Below, one piece after another: positions 19,688 through 28,661 of a stretch of 64,000 nt of DNA (position 1 is the first letter of the stretch; every line of letters begins with the position of its first letter). The translations under genes were made by a program, and so were the position numbers. The notes beneath the pieces are model-generated. The model had not been told where the DNA came from and ran no database searches. It saw only the letters and a list, made by a program, of their open reading frames with translations. The stretch is from DATEZO01 sp035255485. Lineage in GTDB: Bacteria > Pseudomonadota > Gammaproteobacteria > Burkholderiales > Burkholderiaceae_D. The DNA lies in the NCBI GenBank assembly GCA_035255485.1, contig DATEZO010000231.1, positions 28,421-92,420 on the forward strand, written 5' to 3'.

Positions 19688-20095
19688 TTAGAGCACCCCA
19701 AACAATTTCAAAGCAATCAGTACAGCTAACGGCAAGCTGACGGCAAATACACCAACCGCTGATTTACGCGCGCCATCTTTGTCAAGGCCGAAATGCAGAT
19801 CCATGATCAAATGACGGATACCTGCGCAAAAATGATGGAGATAAGCCCAGGAAAGCGCAAGAATAATCAGCTTTATAAACCAGTGAGAGGCAAATCCTTT
19901 GAAATACTCGAACGAAATTTCTGAGGTCAGGCTTTTCTCGAGCAGGAACAGAATCAGAGGCAGCAGCAAAAACATCAGAAAACCGCTGATGCGATGTAAA
20001 ATTGAAATCAGACCTGCCAGTGGCAAGCGGTAGCTCGCAAGCTGCGTAACATGAATGTTACGAAATTGCGGCCTGTTTTTTGTTATCTCAGACAT
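19688..20095 (-). CDS. sdhC: Succinate dehydrogenase cytochrome b556 subunit
   Basis: 135 residues with three membrane segments. HRISGFLMF and WAYLHHFCAGIRHLIMD are the signature quinone- and haem-binding motifs of SdhC. A strong GGAGGT ribosome site precedes the ATG. The 138 bp upstream, between gntR and sdhC, is AT-rich and likely holds the operon's own promoter. Confidence 0.95.
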   Translation of the reverse strand: MSEITKNRPQFRNIHVTQLASYRLPLAGLISILHRISGFLMFLLLPLILFLLEKSLTSEISFEYFKGFASHWFIKLIILALSWAYLHHFCAGIRHLIMDLHFGLDKDGARKSAVGVFAVSLPLAVLIALKLFGVL

Positions 20096-20233
20096 GAACC
20101 CGACCTCCGAACTTAATAATCACGTAATTTTCACCTATTTTGTGCAGCACACCAATATATATTCAGCACAATTGACAACATTTTCGTTTGTCAAGGTCAA
20201 TAATCGTTAGTTTTCCTGCTATTAGCTGCTTTA

Positions 20234-21043
20234 TCAACTCAACTCGTTCTGATAATGATGTCTGTTCGTCAAATATAAGCCCCGACGCACTTCCACAGGC
20301 TTGTTTCCATAGGTGTATGACACACGCTCAACACACAATAACGGCGTGCCCATTGGCGTTGCAAGGAGTTCGGCCATGCATTGATCAGCCGCGATTGCGC
20401 GAATTTTTTCCACAGCATGGATCATGCGCGTACCAAATTCGCTTTCAAACAAGCCATACATCGGCCCCTTATATTCAGCCAGACGCTCTGCTGTCAACCC
20501 CCTGAATATCACTCCGGGAAGCCACAACTCTTCCAAGATCGTCGGAGTGCCATCAAAAGATTGAATACGCCTGATAAAAATTACCGAATCGCCCGATTTG
20601 ATATCCAATTGACGCGCAATTTCCGCTTGCGCACGTAAACGTTTGACCTCGATGATCCTGTTTTCAGGATAATGCGGATCACCAGTATCAGGCATTAGGC
20701 GCAAGAAGCGAAATTGAGCTTTGGCCTCATGGTGAGTTGCGACAAAAGTGCCTTTACCTTGACGGCGCACCACCAAGTTTTCCGCGGAAAGCTCATCAAT
20801 CGCCTTACGCACGGTGCCTTGACTAACCTTGAAACGGCTTGCCAATTCAACTTCGCTAGGAATTAATTCACCTGGTTTCCATTCGCCGGATTGCAGGCTT
20901 TGCGTAATGAGTGCCTTGATTTGCTGGTAGAGCGGACTGAAGGTAGGCGAAACTCCGGAAGAAGATGCTCCGCCCCCTGTGACGGATGCGCCAGCATTGG
21001 ATAGATGGGACGGGAAGGAACTCATAAGTACTGATTTCACCAT
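20234..21043 (-). CDS. GntR-family (HutC/UbiC-TR type) regulator, probable TCA-cycle regulator
   Basis: A 269-residue GntR regulator with an N-terminal winged helix (PLYQQIKALITQSL, SQGTVRKAIDELSAENLVVRRQGKGTF) and a C-terminal UTRA-type ligand domain. The start at 21043 is preferred: AGG lies 8 nt upstream, and longer in-frame starts would place the 20-bp operator palindrome inside the gene. It is the first minus-strand gene of the sdh-gltA cluster and divergent from mdh, so control of the TCA genes is the natural inference. The ligand is not evident. Confidence 0.88.
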   Translation of the reverse strand: MVKSVLMSSFPSHLSNAGASVTGGGASSSGVSPTFSPLYQQIKALITQSLQSGEWKPGELIPSEVELASRFKVSQGTVRKAIDELSAENLVVRRQGKGTFVATHHEAKAQFRFLRLMPDTGDPHYPENRIIEVKRLRAQAEIARQLDIKSGDSVIFIRRIQSFDGTPTILEELWLPGVIFRGLTAERLAEYKGPMYGLFESEFGTRMIHAVEKIRAIAADQCMAELLATPMGTPLLCVERVSYTYGNKPVEVRRGLYLTNRHHYQNELS

Positions 21044-21081
21044 AAAAGACCTATTGCCGTCCAGCAAAAAGTTATTGGTGA

Positions 21082-21101
21082 TATGTCTTATATAAGACAT
21101 A
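21082..21101. promoter_or_regulatory. Perfect 20-bp palindromic operator upstream of gntR
   Basis: TATGTCTTATATAAGACATA is a perfect dyad 39 bp before the gntR start. The GTCTTATATAAGAC core fits the usual length and symmetry of GntR-family operators. Autoregulation by the adjacent GntR protein is inferred. Confidence 0.75.
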
Positions 21102-21472
21102 AGATAGCCATTGACAGGGTTATTTAGCAAGCCTACACTCGCGTGCACCCTTACTATCATGCAATGCTCGTAGCTCCAAATGGTCAATACATATGAGCTT
21201 TAGTTGCAAAGTTACCAATTTTCTCCGCTGCCAGCTATTTTTGAAAGTCTTTGATTTTCCGGAATGCCTTGAGATTCGTAGTATTTTTACAATCTTCAAG
21301 GCGAAATTATTATTCTGCGTACAAGGATGGTAGCTTGAACATGCAAGCAATATTGTGCACCCCTTTCGGGCAACATACTGTGCTTGCGAAGTTTTCACCG
21401 GTATCATAACAGGCTCATCAAATAATTAACCAAGCTTCTACATTGTTTTCACTACTACCTTGGAGATTCAAC

Positions 21473-22462
21473 ATGGCTAAAGCCCCCATGCGCGTTGCTA
21501 TTACTGGCGCCGCCGGCCAAATCGGCTACTCACTACTATTTCGCATCGCCAACGGCGACATGCTCGGCAAGGATCAACCGGTTATCTTGCAGTTACTCGA
21601 AATCCCGGATGAAAAAGCACAAAAGGCACTTAAGGGCGTCATGATGGAAATCGACGACTGTGCATTCCCGCTGCTAGCGGGCATGACTCCGCACAGTGAT
21701 CCGATGACCGCATTTAAGGATGCTGATGTCGCATTGTTGGTCGGTGCCCGCCCACGCGGCCCAGGCATGGAACGCAAGGATCTGCTTGAAGCTAATGCAC
21801 AGATATTTACGGTGCAAGGAAAGGCGCTCGACGCTGTCGCCTCACGTAATGTCAAAGTGTTAGTGGTCGGTAATCCAGCCAACACCAACGCTTACATCGC
21901 AATGAAATCGGCACCGAACCTGCCGGCGAAGAACTTCACAGCGATGCTGCGCTTAGACCATAATCGCGCATTGTCGCAAATCGCTGCCAAGATCGGTAAG
22001 CCGGTTGCCGCCATCGAAAAGCTGTGCGTGTGGGGCAACCACTCGCCGACAATGTACGCAGACTATCGCTTCGCAACCGTTGACGGCAAGTCAGTCAAGG
22101 AAATGATTAACGATGACGTCTGGAACAAGGATATATTTCTACCGACCGTTGGCAAGCGCGGTGCCGCAATTATCGATGCACGCGGCCTGTCTTCTGCAGC
22201 ATCTGCAGCCAACGCCGCTATTGATCATGTACGCGATTGGGTACTCGGCACTAATGGCAAATGGACCACAATGGGTATTCCATCCGATGGCTCCTACGGC
22301 ATCCCGAAGGATACCTTGTTCGGTTTCCCGGTAACTACCGAAAACGGCGAGTACAAGATTGTTCAGGGCCTGGAAATCGATCCGTTCTCTCAAGAACGCA
22401 TTAATTTCACGCTCAAGGAGTTGATGGAAGAGCGTGATGGCGTGAAACATCTGGTAGGCTGA
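21473..22462 (+). CDS. mdh: Malate dehydrogenase
   Basis: Interconverts malate and oxaloacetate with NAD(H). The 329-residue product has the nucleotide motif ITGAAGQIGYSL near the N terminus, the substrate loop GARPRGPGMERKDLL (catalytic-loop arginines), VVGNPANTNAYIA, and the catalytic His in CVWGNHSPTMYADY. The ATG at 21473 has a GGAG site 8 nt upstream; an upstream ATG at 21443 lacks one. Divergent from gntR-sdh. Confidence 0.97.
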   Translation: MAKAPMRVAITGAAGQIGYSLLFRIANGDMLGKDQPVILQLLEIPDEKAQKALKGVMMEIDDCAFPLLAGMTPHSDPMTAFKDADVALLVGARPRGPGMERKDLLEANAQIFTVQGKALDAVASRNVKVLVVGNPANTNAYIAMKSAPNLPAKNFTAMLRLDHNRALSQIAAKIGKPVAAIEKLCVWGNHSPTMYADYRFATVDGKSVKEMINDDVWNKDIFLPTVGKRGAAIIDARGLSSAASAANAAIDHVRDWVLGTNGKWTTMGIPSDGSYGIPKDTLFGFPVTTENGEYKIVQGLEIDPFSQERINFTLKELMEERDGVKHLVG

Positions 22463-22474
22463 CCCCGTAACGAT

Positions 22475-22513
22475 TGGACAAGCGACGAGGTTAGAACGTC
22501 ACTTGTCCATTTT
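22475..22513 (+). terminator. Probable terminator of mdh
   Basis: A 12-bp stem (TGGACAAG-C-GAC with GTC-A-CTTGTCCA, one mismatch, 11-nt loop) ends in TTTTC, 12 bp after the mdh stop. Confidence 0.65.
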
Positions 22514-23573
22514 CAAGCTGGATCATTGCATCACGTCTGAATCAGTGCTGCACATGCATTAATCCAAGGTTTTATTCCAAAGCAAGCACCAGCTGGTTTC
22601 AATACCAACCTACAATCATTATGTTGGCTCTAAAAAACTGATCCACAAGTCGCTCGTTGTACAATAAAAACTTGGCCCCATTTTTAGCATCATCCTTAAT
22701 TACGGAGATGGCGCCAGCTTCGGTTATGAAGAATTGCATGTGTAGCTGGAGTTTCGTTTGTCCAAGACGATCAAAATTACTTCAGCTGCGTAGGTGCACG
22801 AGTGCATGCCACATCTAGCAGCTGGGTTGAACAGGCTATTAAAGTTCTTTACGAAGGCGCTGGAAAGCGAGTGGCGTATTTGGTCGCATCCGAAGCTGAA
22901 GACTTCAATGAATAACCTGCGTACTCAATCTAATCAACCATCATCTACGTAAAAGCTTATCAGTCCACGGACTGATCAAAGCCCATGGTGTCATGGTGTA
23001 TTGTTAATACGCATGCAATAGCCACTGTGCAGCAGGTAGAATGCATGCCATTTGGCATTGTCGATTTTGTATCCACACGCTAAGGTCCAATCCTTGCAGC
23101 TACAGGATGTTTGCCGTGCAATTTTTGCATCTTCTCTTGGTGCGCACCAAATTAGAAATTGCGGCAAGCTTTCATGCACACTGCGAATCCCTCTTGTATC
23201 TTATATATAGTGTGGCGACTGAATTCAACGACGCTACAATTGTCACAAATAACACCCACCATGCGATAGCGGAATTTAGGTATGTAAGAGTGTGTAGCAT
23301 TTATCCGAACCAGATCAAACCAATTGTAAAATCTCTCTCCATGCATGTTCGAAATCAATGAAGCATTGCTGATCCTGACCGAAGGTTGAATCCTACGCTA
23401 GGACCGATACAGCATAATAGCAAACTGCATCACCACACCGGCTATTAATACTATTGATGATATTACAGCATGAAAATCGAGTGGTTTGCCGCCATCTGAA
23501 TCGGCCGTCACTCTCTTATGGAAATTAAGAGTTACTTATCTTAAAGATAGATAAAACACCTATAGAAGGAGAC
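22514..23573. other. About 1.1 kb AT-rich region without intact genes
   Basis: Apart from the decayed coding fragment listed separately, no reading frame here resembles a known family. The base composition is clearly more AT-rich than the flanking TCA genes. Open frames near 22991-23361 on both strands are short, have no ribosome sites and are Cys/His-rich, as expected of noncoding sequence. Confidence 0.5.
22745..22915 (+). pseudogene. Remnant of an unidentified gene (3' end only)
   Basis: A 56-codon frame ends in TAA and has protein-like composition (GVSFVQDDQNYFSCVGARVHA, then SSSWVEQAIKVLYEGAGKRV and a Glu-rich tail), but an in-frame TGA precedes it and no usable start exists. The sequence just upstream continues as DGASFGYEELHV in another frame and hits a stop, suggesting a frameshifted gene. 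The family is not recognised. Confidence 0.4.
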
Positions 23574-23579
23574 ATGCTC

Positions 23580-24053
23580 ATGAAAAAAATATTATCCCTA
23601 CTTCTGGCTACCGGCATGGTAATCGGGATGCAACAGACGCAAGCGCAAAATACTTCTCGCACTGCGCAAAAGGCCGTACAAAAGCAAGCAAAAAAGACGC
23701 CACTGGCTAAATCGGAATCAACCGCTACCGATGAAGATGACAAAGAGCCGGACACTAGCACATCGTCAAGCACGGAATTCAATTGTGAACTTGGAAATAA
23801 ATTAACGATTTACCAGAATGCCAGCGATGCTAACCATATCGCCTTGCGCTGGAAGCACCGATTACATCGCATGAGCCGAGTGGAAACCAGCACGGGCGCC
23901 AATCGTTTTGAAAACCGCAAGCTTGGCCTAATCTGGATCGGCATTCCGACCAAAAGTATATTGCTCGATGGAAAAAAAGGACAGCAACTCGCCAATGAAT
24001 GCAGAAGTGCGCAGCAAATGGCTCCACAAACTCAGGATATGCCAAAAGGTTAA
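23580..24053 (+). CDS. Secreted MliC-like (C-type lysozyme inhibitor fold) protein
   Basis: 157 residues from the ATG at 23580, which lies 8 nt after an AAGGAG site. A signal peptide (MKKILSLLLATGMVIGMQQTQAQ) is followed by a Lys/Thr/Ser-rich spacer. The C-terminal domain (about residues 66-139) has the MliC pattern: F-N-C-E-L-G start, VETSTGANRFENRKLGLIWIG where MliC has SASGARY and the tryptophan-rich strand, and a second Cys near the end (NEC) for the disulfide. Lysozyme inhibition is inferred only from fold resemblance. It sits 104 bp before acnA on the same strand. Confidence 0.6.
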   Translation: MKKILSLLLATGMVIGMQQTQAQNTSRTAQKAVQKQAKKTPLAKSESTATDEDDKEPDTSTSSSTEFNCELGNKLTIYQNASDANHIALRWKHRLHRMSRVETSTGANRFENRKLGLIWIGIPTKSILLDGKKGQQLANECRSAQQMAPQTQDMPKG

Positions 24054-24157
24054 GACCTCATCAAAAAGGATGTTTACAAAAGATACGACATCCTGCACGC
24101 GACAAGAAAATATGCAGCCAATTTAAAATCAGCGTCTTTGTAATCCAAGGAGAGGTT

Positions 24158-26872
24158 ATGTCCCGCAATACTAATACTTTAAGCAAGCCAAGGGAATTCG
24201 CCATTTCGAATTCCAGAAAGGGTCAGTTTTATTCGCTTCCGGCTCTTGGCAAAAAACTTGGCGTAAATATTTCGCGTCTGCCGATTTCAATTCGCATCGT
24301 GCTGGAATCCGTACTGCGCAACTGCGACGGCAAGAAGGTAACTGAGGAGCATGTAAAACAACTCGCGAACTGGAGCGCGACTGCCGCACGCACCGATGAA
24401 ATACCGTTCGTCGTTGCACGCGTGGTGTTGCAGGACTTTACCGGCGTACCCTTGCTGGCAGATTTGGCTGCGATGCGTGGCGTCGCAGCCAAAATGAACA
24501 AGAATCCAAAAAATATCGAACCGCTGGTACCAGTCGATCTGGTAGTCGATCACTCGGTACAAATTGATCATTTCCGCGAGAAAAAAGCGTTGGAACTCAA
24601 TATGAAGCTGGAATTCGGGCGCAATAACGAGCGTTACCAGTTCATGAAATGGGGTATGCAGGCGTTCGATACTTTCCGCGTGGTACCACCGGGTTTCGGC
24701 ATCGTACATCAGGTCAATCTAGAATACTTGGCGCGTGGCGTGCACAAGAACGGTAATATCTATTACCCGGACACGCTAGTTGGCACTGACTCCCATACAA
24801 CGATGATCAACGGCATCGGCGTGGTTGGTTGGGGCGTAGGTGGCATTGAGGCGGAAGCCGGCATGCTGGGTCAGCCGGTGTACTTTCTGACACCGGATGT
24901 GATCGGCGTAAACCTGACCGGCCAGTTACGCGAAGGCGTCACCGCGACCGATCTAGTGTTGACCATTACCGAAATGCTACGCAAGGAAAAAGTAGTTGGC
25001 AAGTTCGTCGAATTCTTTGGAGAAGGCACTGAATCTCTCTCGCTGACCGATCGCGCAACGATCGCCAACATGGCACCAGAATATGGCGCGACCATGGGTT
25101 TTTTCCCGGTTGACAATCAGACTATTGCTTATTTCAAGGGCACTGGCCGTAGCAAGGCTGAAATCGATGCATTCGAAGCCTATTTTAAGGCACAGAAACT
25201 GTTCGGCATTCCGAAATCTGGCGAAATCGATTACACCAATGTGGTTGCGCTTGATCTCGGTTCCGTCTCTCCGTCGCTCGCCGGTCCGAAGCGTCCTCAG
25301 GACCGGATTGAAATCAGTAACGTCAAATCGACATTCGCCGATCTGTTCTCCAAACCGGTATCGGAAAACGGCTTCAACAAGAAATCGGAAGATCTTGACG
25401 CGGTATATGAGAATACAGATGGCGTAAAAGTAAAGAACGGAGACGTACTGATCGCCGCGATTACATCCTGCACCAATACATCAAATCCGAGCGTACTGTT
25501 AGCCGCCGGCTTACTGGCGAAGAAGGCTGTTGAAGCTGGCCTGAAGGTCGCGCCGCACATCAAGACGTCGCTCGCTCCTGGCTCCCGTGTCGTGACCAAG
25601 TATCTTGAAGCCTCCGGCCTACTGCCCTACTTGGAAAAACTTGGCTTTGGCGTGACAGCATACGGCTGCACCACCTGTATAGGCAACGCTGGCGACCTGA
25701 CACCAGCGATGAACGAAGCGATCGTCAAGAACGACATCGTTGCTTCCGCTGTATTATCCGGTAACCGTAATTTCGAGGCACGCATTCACCCCAATATCCG
25801 CTCTAATTTCCTCGCGTCGCCGCCGCTGGTAGTTGCCTACGCAATTGCCGGTAATATGACACGAGACCTGATGACCGAACCGGTTGGCCGCGTCAAGGGC
25901 AAGGATATTTACTTGGGTGATATCTGGCCAACATCGCAAGAAATCGGTAAATTGATGAAGTTTGCGATGAATTCCAAGACTTTCAAGGATAACTACGCGG
26001 ACGTTAAAGATGCTCCGGGCAAATTGTGGGAGCAGATCAAGGGCGTGGCTGACGGCCAAGTCTACAATTGGCCGAAATCGACCTACATAGCCGAACCTCC
26101 ATTTTTCCAGGATTTCAACATGGAGCCCAAAGCCGCTGCCACCGGCATTATAGGCGCGCGTGCACTAGGCGTATTCGGTGATTCAATCACGACAGACCAT
26201 ATCTCCCCGGCCGGCTCGATCAAGGAATCCAGCCCGGCCGGCAAATGGCTGCTGGAGAACGGCGTGCAGAAAGCTGACTTCAATTCCTATGGCTCGCGCC
26301 GCGGCAACCATGAAATCATGATGCGAGGCACCTTTGCCAACGTACGCATTAAGAACTTGATGATTCCAGCCAAGCCGGACGGTTCGCGTATTGAAGGTGG
26401 CATCACGATCTACCAACCGAACGGCGGCGAAATGTCAATCTACGATGCTGCGATGAAGTACATTGATGATGGTGTACCGACCATGGTATTCGGCGGCGAG
26501 GAGTACGGTACTGGCTCCTCGCGTGACTGGGCTGCCAAGGGTACGCAATTGTTGGGCGTCAAGGCGGTAATCGCGCGCTCGTTCGAACGCATCCACCGCT
26601 CGAATCTGGTCGGCATGGGCGTACTGCCGCTACAATTCATTGGCGACGACAGCGTGCAGACACTAGGCATCAAGGGTGATGAAAGCTTTGACTTGCAAGG
26701 TATCGAGGGCGAAATCAAGCCGCAGCAAGAAGTAACACTGGTAATCAACCGTAGTAATGGTCAAAAGCAGGAAGTCACGGTCCTGCTGCGAATTGATACA
26801 CCGATCGAAGTAGATTACTACAAGCACGGCGGTATTCTGCCTTTTGTCCTCAGGCAATTACTCGCGGCCTGA
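24158..26872 (+). CDS. acnA: Aconitate hydratase A
   Basis: Isomerises citrate to isocitrate with a 4Fe-4S cluster. The ATG at 24158 has an AAGGAGAGG ribosome site directly upstream and gives 904 residues, typical of AcnA. Cluster cysteines are in AITSCTNTSNPSV and YGCTTCIGNAG. The swivel domain has GDSITTDHISPAGSI and EEYGTGSSRDWAAKG, and ARSFERIHRSNLVGMG carries substrate arginines. The long open frame upstream of this ATG overlaps the MliC-like gene and is not used. Confidence 0.97.
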   Translation: MSRNTNTLSKPREFAISNSRKGQFYSLPALGKKLGVNISRLPISIRIVLESVLRNCDGKKVTEEHVKQLANWSATAARTDEIPFVVARVVLQDFTGVPLLADLAAMRGVAAKMNKNPKNIEPLVPVDLVVDHSVQIDHFREKKALELNMKLEFGRNNERYQFMKWGMQAFDTFRVVPPGFGIVHQVNLEYLARGVHKNGNIYYPDTLVGTDSHTTMINGIGVVGWGVGGIEAEAGMLGQPVYFLTPDVIGVNLTGQLREGVTATDLVLTITEMLRKEKVVGKFVEFFGEGTESLSLTDRATIANMAPEYGATMGFFPVDNQTIAYFKGTGRSKAEIDAFEAYFKAQKLFGIPKSGEIDYTNVVALDLGSVSPSLAGPKRPQDRIEISNVKSTFADLFSKPVSENGFNKKSEDLDAVYENTDGVKVKNGDVLIAAITSCTNTSNPSVLLAAGLLAKKAVEAGLKVAPHIKTSLAPGSRVVTKYLEASGLLPYLEKLGFGVTAYGCTTCIGNAGDLTPAMNEAIVKNDIVASAVLSGNRNFEARIHPNIRSNFLASPPLVVAYAIAGNMTRDLMTEPVGRVKGKDIYLGDIWPTSQEIGKLMKFAMNSKTFKDNYADVKDAPGKLWEQIKGVADGQVYNWPKSTYIAEPPFFQDFNMEPKAAATGIIGARALGVFGDSITTDHISPAGSIKESSPAGKWLLENGVQKADFNSYGSRRGNHEIMMRGTFANVRIKNLMIPAKPDGSRIEGGITIYQPNGGEMSIYDAAMKYIDDGVPTMVFGGEEYGTGSSRDWAAKGTQLLGVKAVIARSFERIHRSNLVGMGVLPLQFIGDDSVQTLGIKGDESFDLQGIEGEIKPQQEVTLVINRSNGQKQEVTVLLRIDTPIEVDYYKHGGILPFVLRQLLAA

Positions 26873-27251
26873 GGGCCGCACCAAAAGCTTGCATAATGGA
26901 GTACGCAGTGCGATCGTACCACTCAGGTTTTTGACAGTTGTTTAGCCTAAAATTCCTATAAACACTGCGATGCAAGCGAACCGTAAGATTTTACATGTAT
27001 AGAGTTTATTGAGCAGGATAAACGCCGGCATCGTCCGGCGTTTTTATTAATTACTGCAACAATTATTCTCTTCGTGTTCCAATTGGAACCTGACTTTGTA
27101 CATATTGCAACGCCAGCGGCAGCATCAAAATAATTTGCTCTATTGGAAAGCAGCATAGTACTACTGTAGGGCTTTTTTGACGCTCGCACGATCAATGCGT
27201 GCGAATCCACTACAATACGGTTCCTTAGCTTTACTTCAAAGTCAACGTATT
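26873..27251. other. Intergenic region with the acnA terminator
   Basis: 379 bp. Apart from the terminator at 27021-27046, it is AT-rich and contains the likely promoter of the next gene; no other element is clear. Alternative in-frame starts of the next gene (27177 TTG, 27195 ATG) fall in its last part. Confidence 0.4.
27021..27046 (+). terminator. Terminator downstream of acnA
   Basis: AACGCCGG, a 6-nt loop and CCGGCGTT form an 8-bp GC-rich stem followed by TTTTATT, about 150 bp after the acnA stop. Confidence 0.85.
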
Positions 27252-28502
27252 ATGCGTCATGCACCCACACGATCCGTCCAAAAACTTTCCGCCGATGGAC
27301 AGCGTCTCATAATCTACGCACAAGCTGTCATGCAGGCTGCTAGCCGGCTGGAGGAACGAGGCTGGGAACGAAATCTGGATGCACTATTGCTCAAGCTTCT
27401 AAAGAATAACCAGCAAAGCGTCATAGATACCGCACTTGAACATACATATAAGCTTCGCTCAGATGCCTACGATGCACTGATGGATTCAGTGGAATCAATC
27501 AGTGAATGTTGCAGCATTGAACATAACAGCATTCGTTATGATGCGTTGCTGATAGCTGCGCCAATTCTTGCATGGACGCGATTTTCAATTGCGTCCGGAC
27601 CGATTCCATCAGATATTCTATCAACACTTTCCGTACATCTATATGCACACGTTCTAGCACAGAATACCCGAATGACAATGGTGCCTGCCCTGTTTGCGAT
27701 TGATCAATTACCGCGCACACATGCCGAAACGCTGGCACTTACCACGAGCCTTGCCCAGACGGCTCTCAAAGGTGCTTCCGGCCGGGCACCTACAAGTTCA
27801 CCCGAAACTGTCCCTTTTCTCGCAGATACGCGCTATCTGCTTGCTGTCGCAGTAGTACCGGAAGGGCAGCCTATTTTTCGGTGGCAGGAATCACTGAATC
27901 CCGGCGATCGACAAGCCATATCCCTGCAATGGGAAACCCAAGCGCTACCAAGTATCAAACGCTTGCTGCCTGGGTGCGGTGTCGAATTACTGCTTCCGAA
28001 TGCCTATCATGCCGCATGTCGCGAAGCTGATAGGCAGATTCGACCTGCTTCGATCCGGGCGGCCGTTCACTACATTACCCACGCTCTTAATATTGCAGCG
28101 AATTCCCTGCAAGTGACTATAGGCGGTTTCGGCGAACAGTCATCGGATAATCGCATCGATGAATACCGCGTCGGATTTTGCCTGCACCAAAGTCTGGAGG
28201 TCGTATACGGCTTGGTGTGGCCGCTCTACGGGCAGGAAGCCGAAGATCAACCGCTCGAACTTCTGATAGAAGAGCAAGGCAACACTGACATCATGACGGA
28301 GCAAAAATCACGTACAACGCTGGAAGAAATCATGACCTTGTTGCAAGATTGCGGCGTCACGCATATTAAGTACCATGAAGGCTTTTTCCCCATGGAGTCG
28401 TGCGAAGATTGCGGTGCTCCACTTTTTTTGGACATGGAAGCTGAACCGGTACACGCACAGATGCCAGAGGATGTACTTCCATCGTCGGGACATTTTCATT
28501 AG
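27252..28502 (+). CDS. DUF2863-type conserved protein of Burkholderiales
   Basis: 416 residues from ATG 27252 (MRHAPTRSVQKLSADGQRLI). The start RLSADGQRL...SRLEERGWE and the C-terminal CEDCGAPLFLDMEAE cysteine pair recall a conserved Burkholderiales family that I place as DUF2863 from memory. Its function is not known. The C-terminal Cys-x-x-Cys may bind metal. No membrane segment or signal peptide is seen. It stands between acnA and the convergent carboxypeptidase gene with no operon partners. Confidence 0.65.
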   Translation: MRHAPTRSVQKLSADGQRLIIYAQAVMQAASRLEERGWERNLDALLLKLLKNNQQSVIDTALEHTYKLRSDAYDALMDSVESISECCSIEHNSIRYDALLIAAPILAWTRFSIASGPIPSDILSTLSVHLYAHVLAQNTRMTMVPALFAIDQLPRTHAETLALTTSLAQTALKGASGRAPTSSPETVPFLADTRYLLAVAVVPEGQPIFRWQESLNPGDRQAISLQWETQALPSIKRLLPGCGVELLLPNAYHAACREADRQIRPASIRAAVHYITHALNIAANSLQVTIGGFGEQSSDNRIDEYRVGFCLHQSLEVVYGLVWPLYGQEAEDQPLELLIEEQGNTDIMTEQKSRTTLEEIMTLLQDCGVTHIKYHEGFFPMESCEDCGAPLFLDMEAEPVHAQMPEDVLPSSGHFH

Positions 28503-28661
28503 CGGCAAATGCACGCCGCTAACATTGCTGCCTTCCCTTCAATACGCACCTGTACTACACGGCCACGATACGAAGATAGGTAACCTCGGCGAGTTAGCAC
28601 ATCCTGCCGAGCACCTTTCAACGATGATTCTGAACTAGGAATTTGTGCTCGGTTTCGATAC

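Noticed and set aside
23041..23361. 106-codon open frame between mdh and acnA
   Set aside because: No ribosome site, His/Cys-rich random-looking composition, no family resemblance, AT-rich noncoding context.
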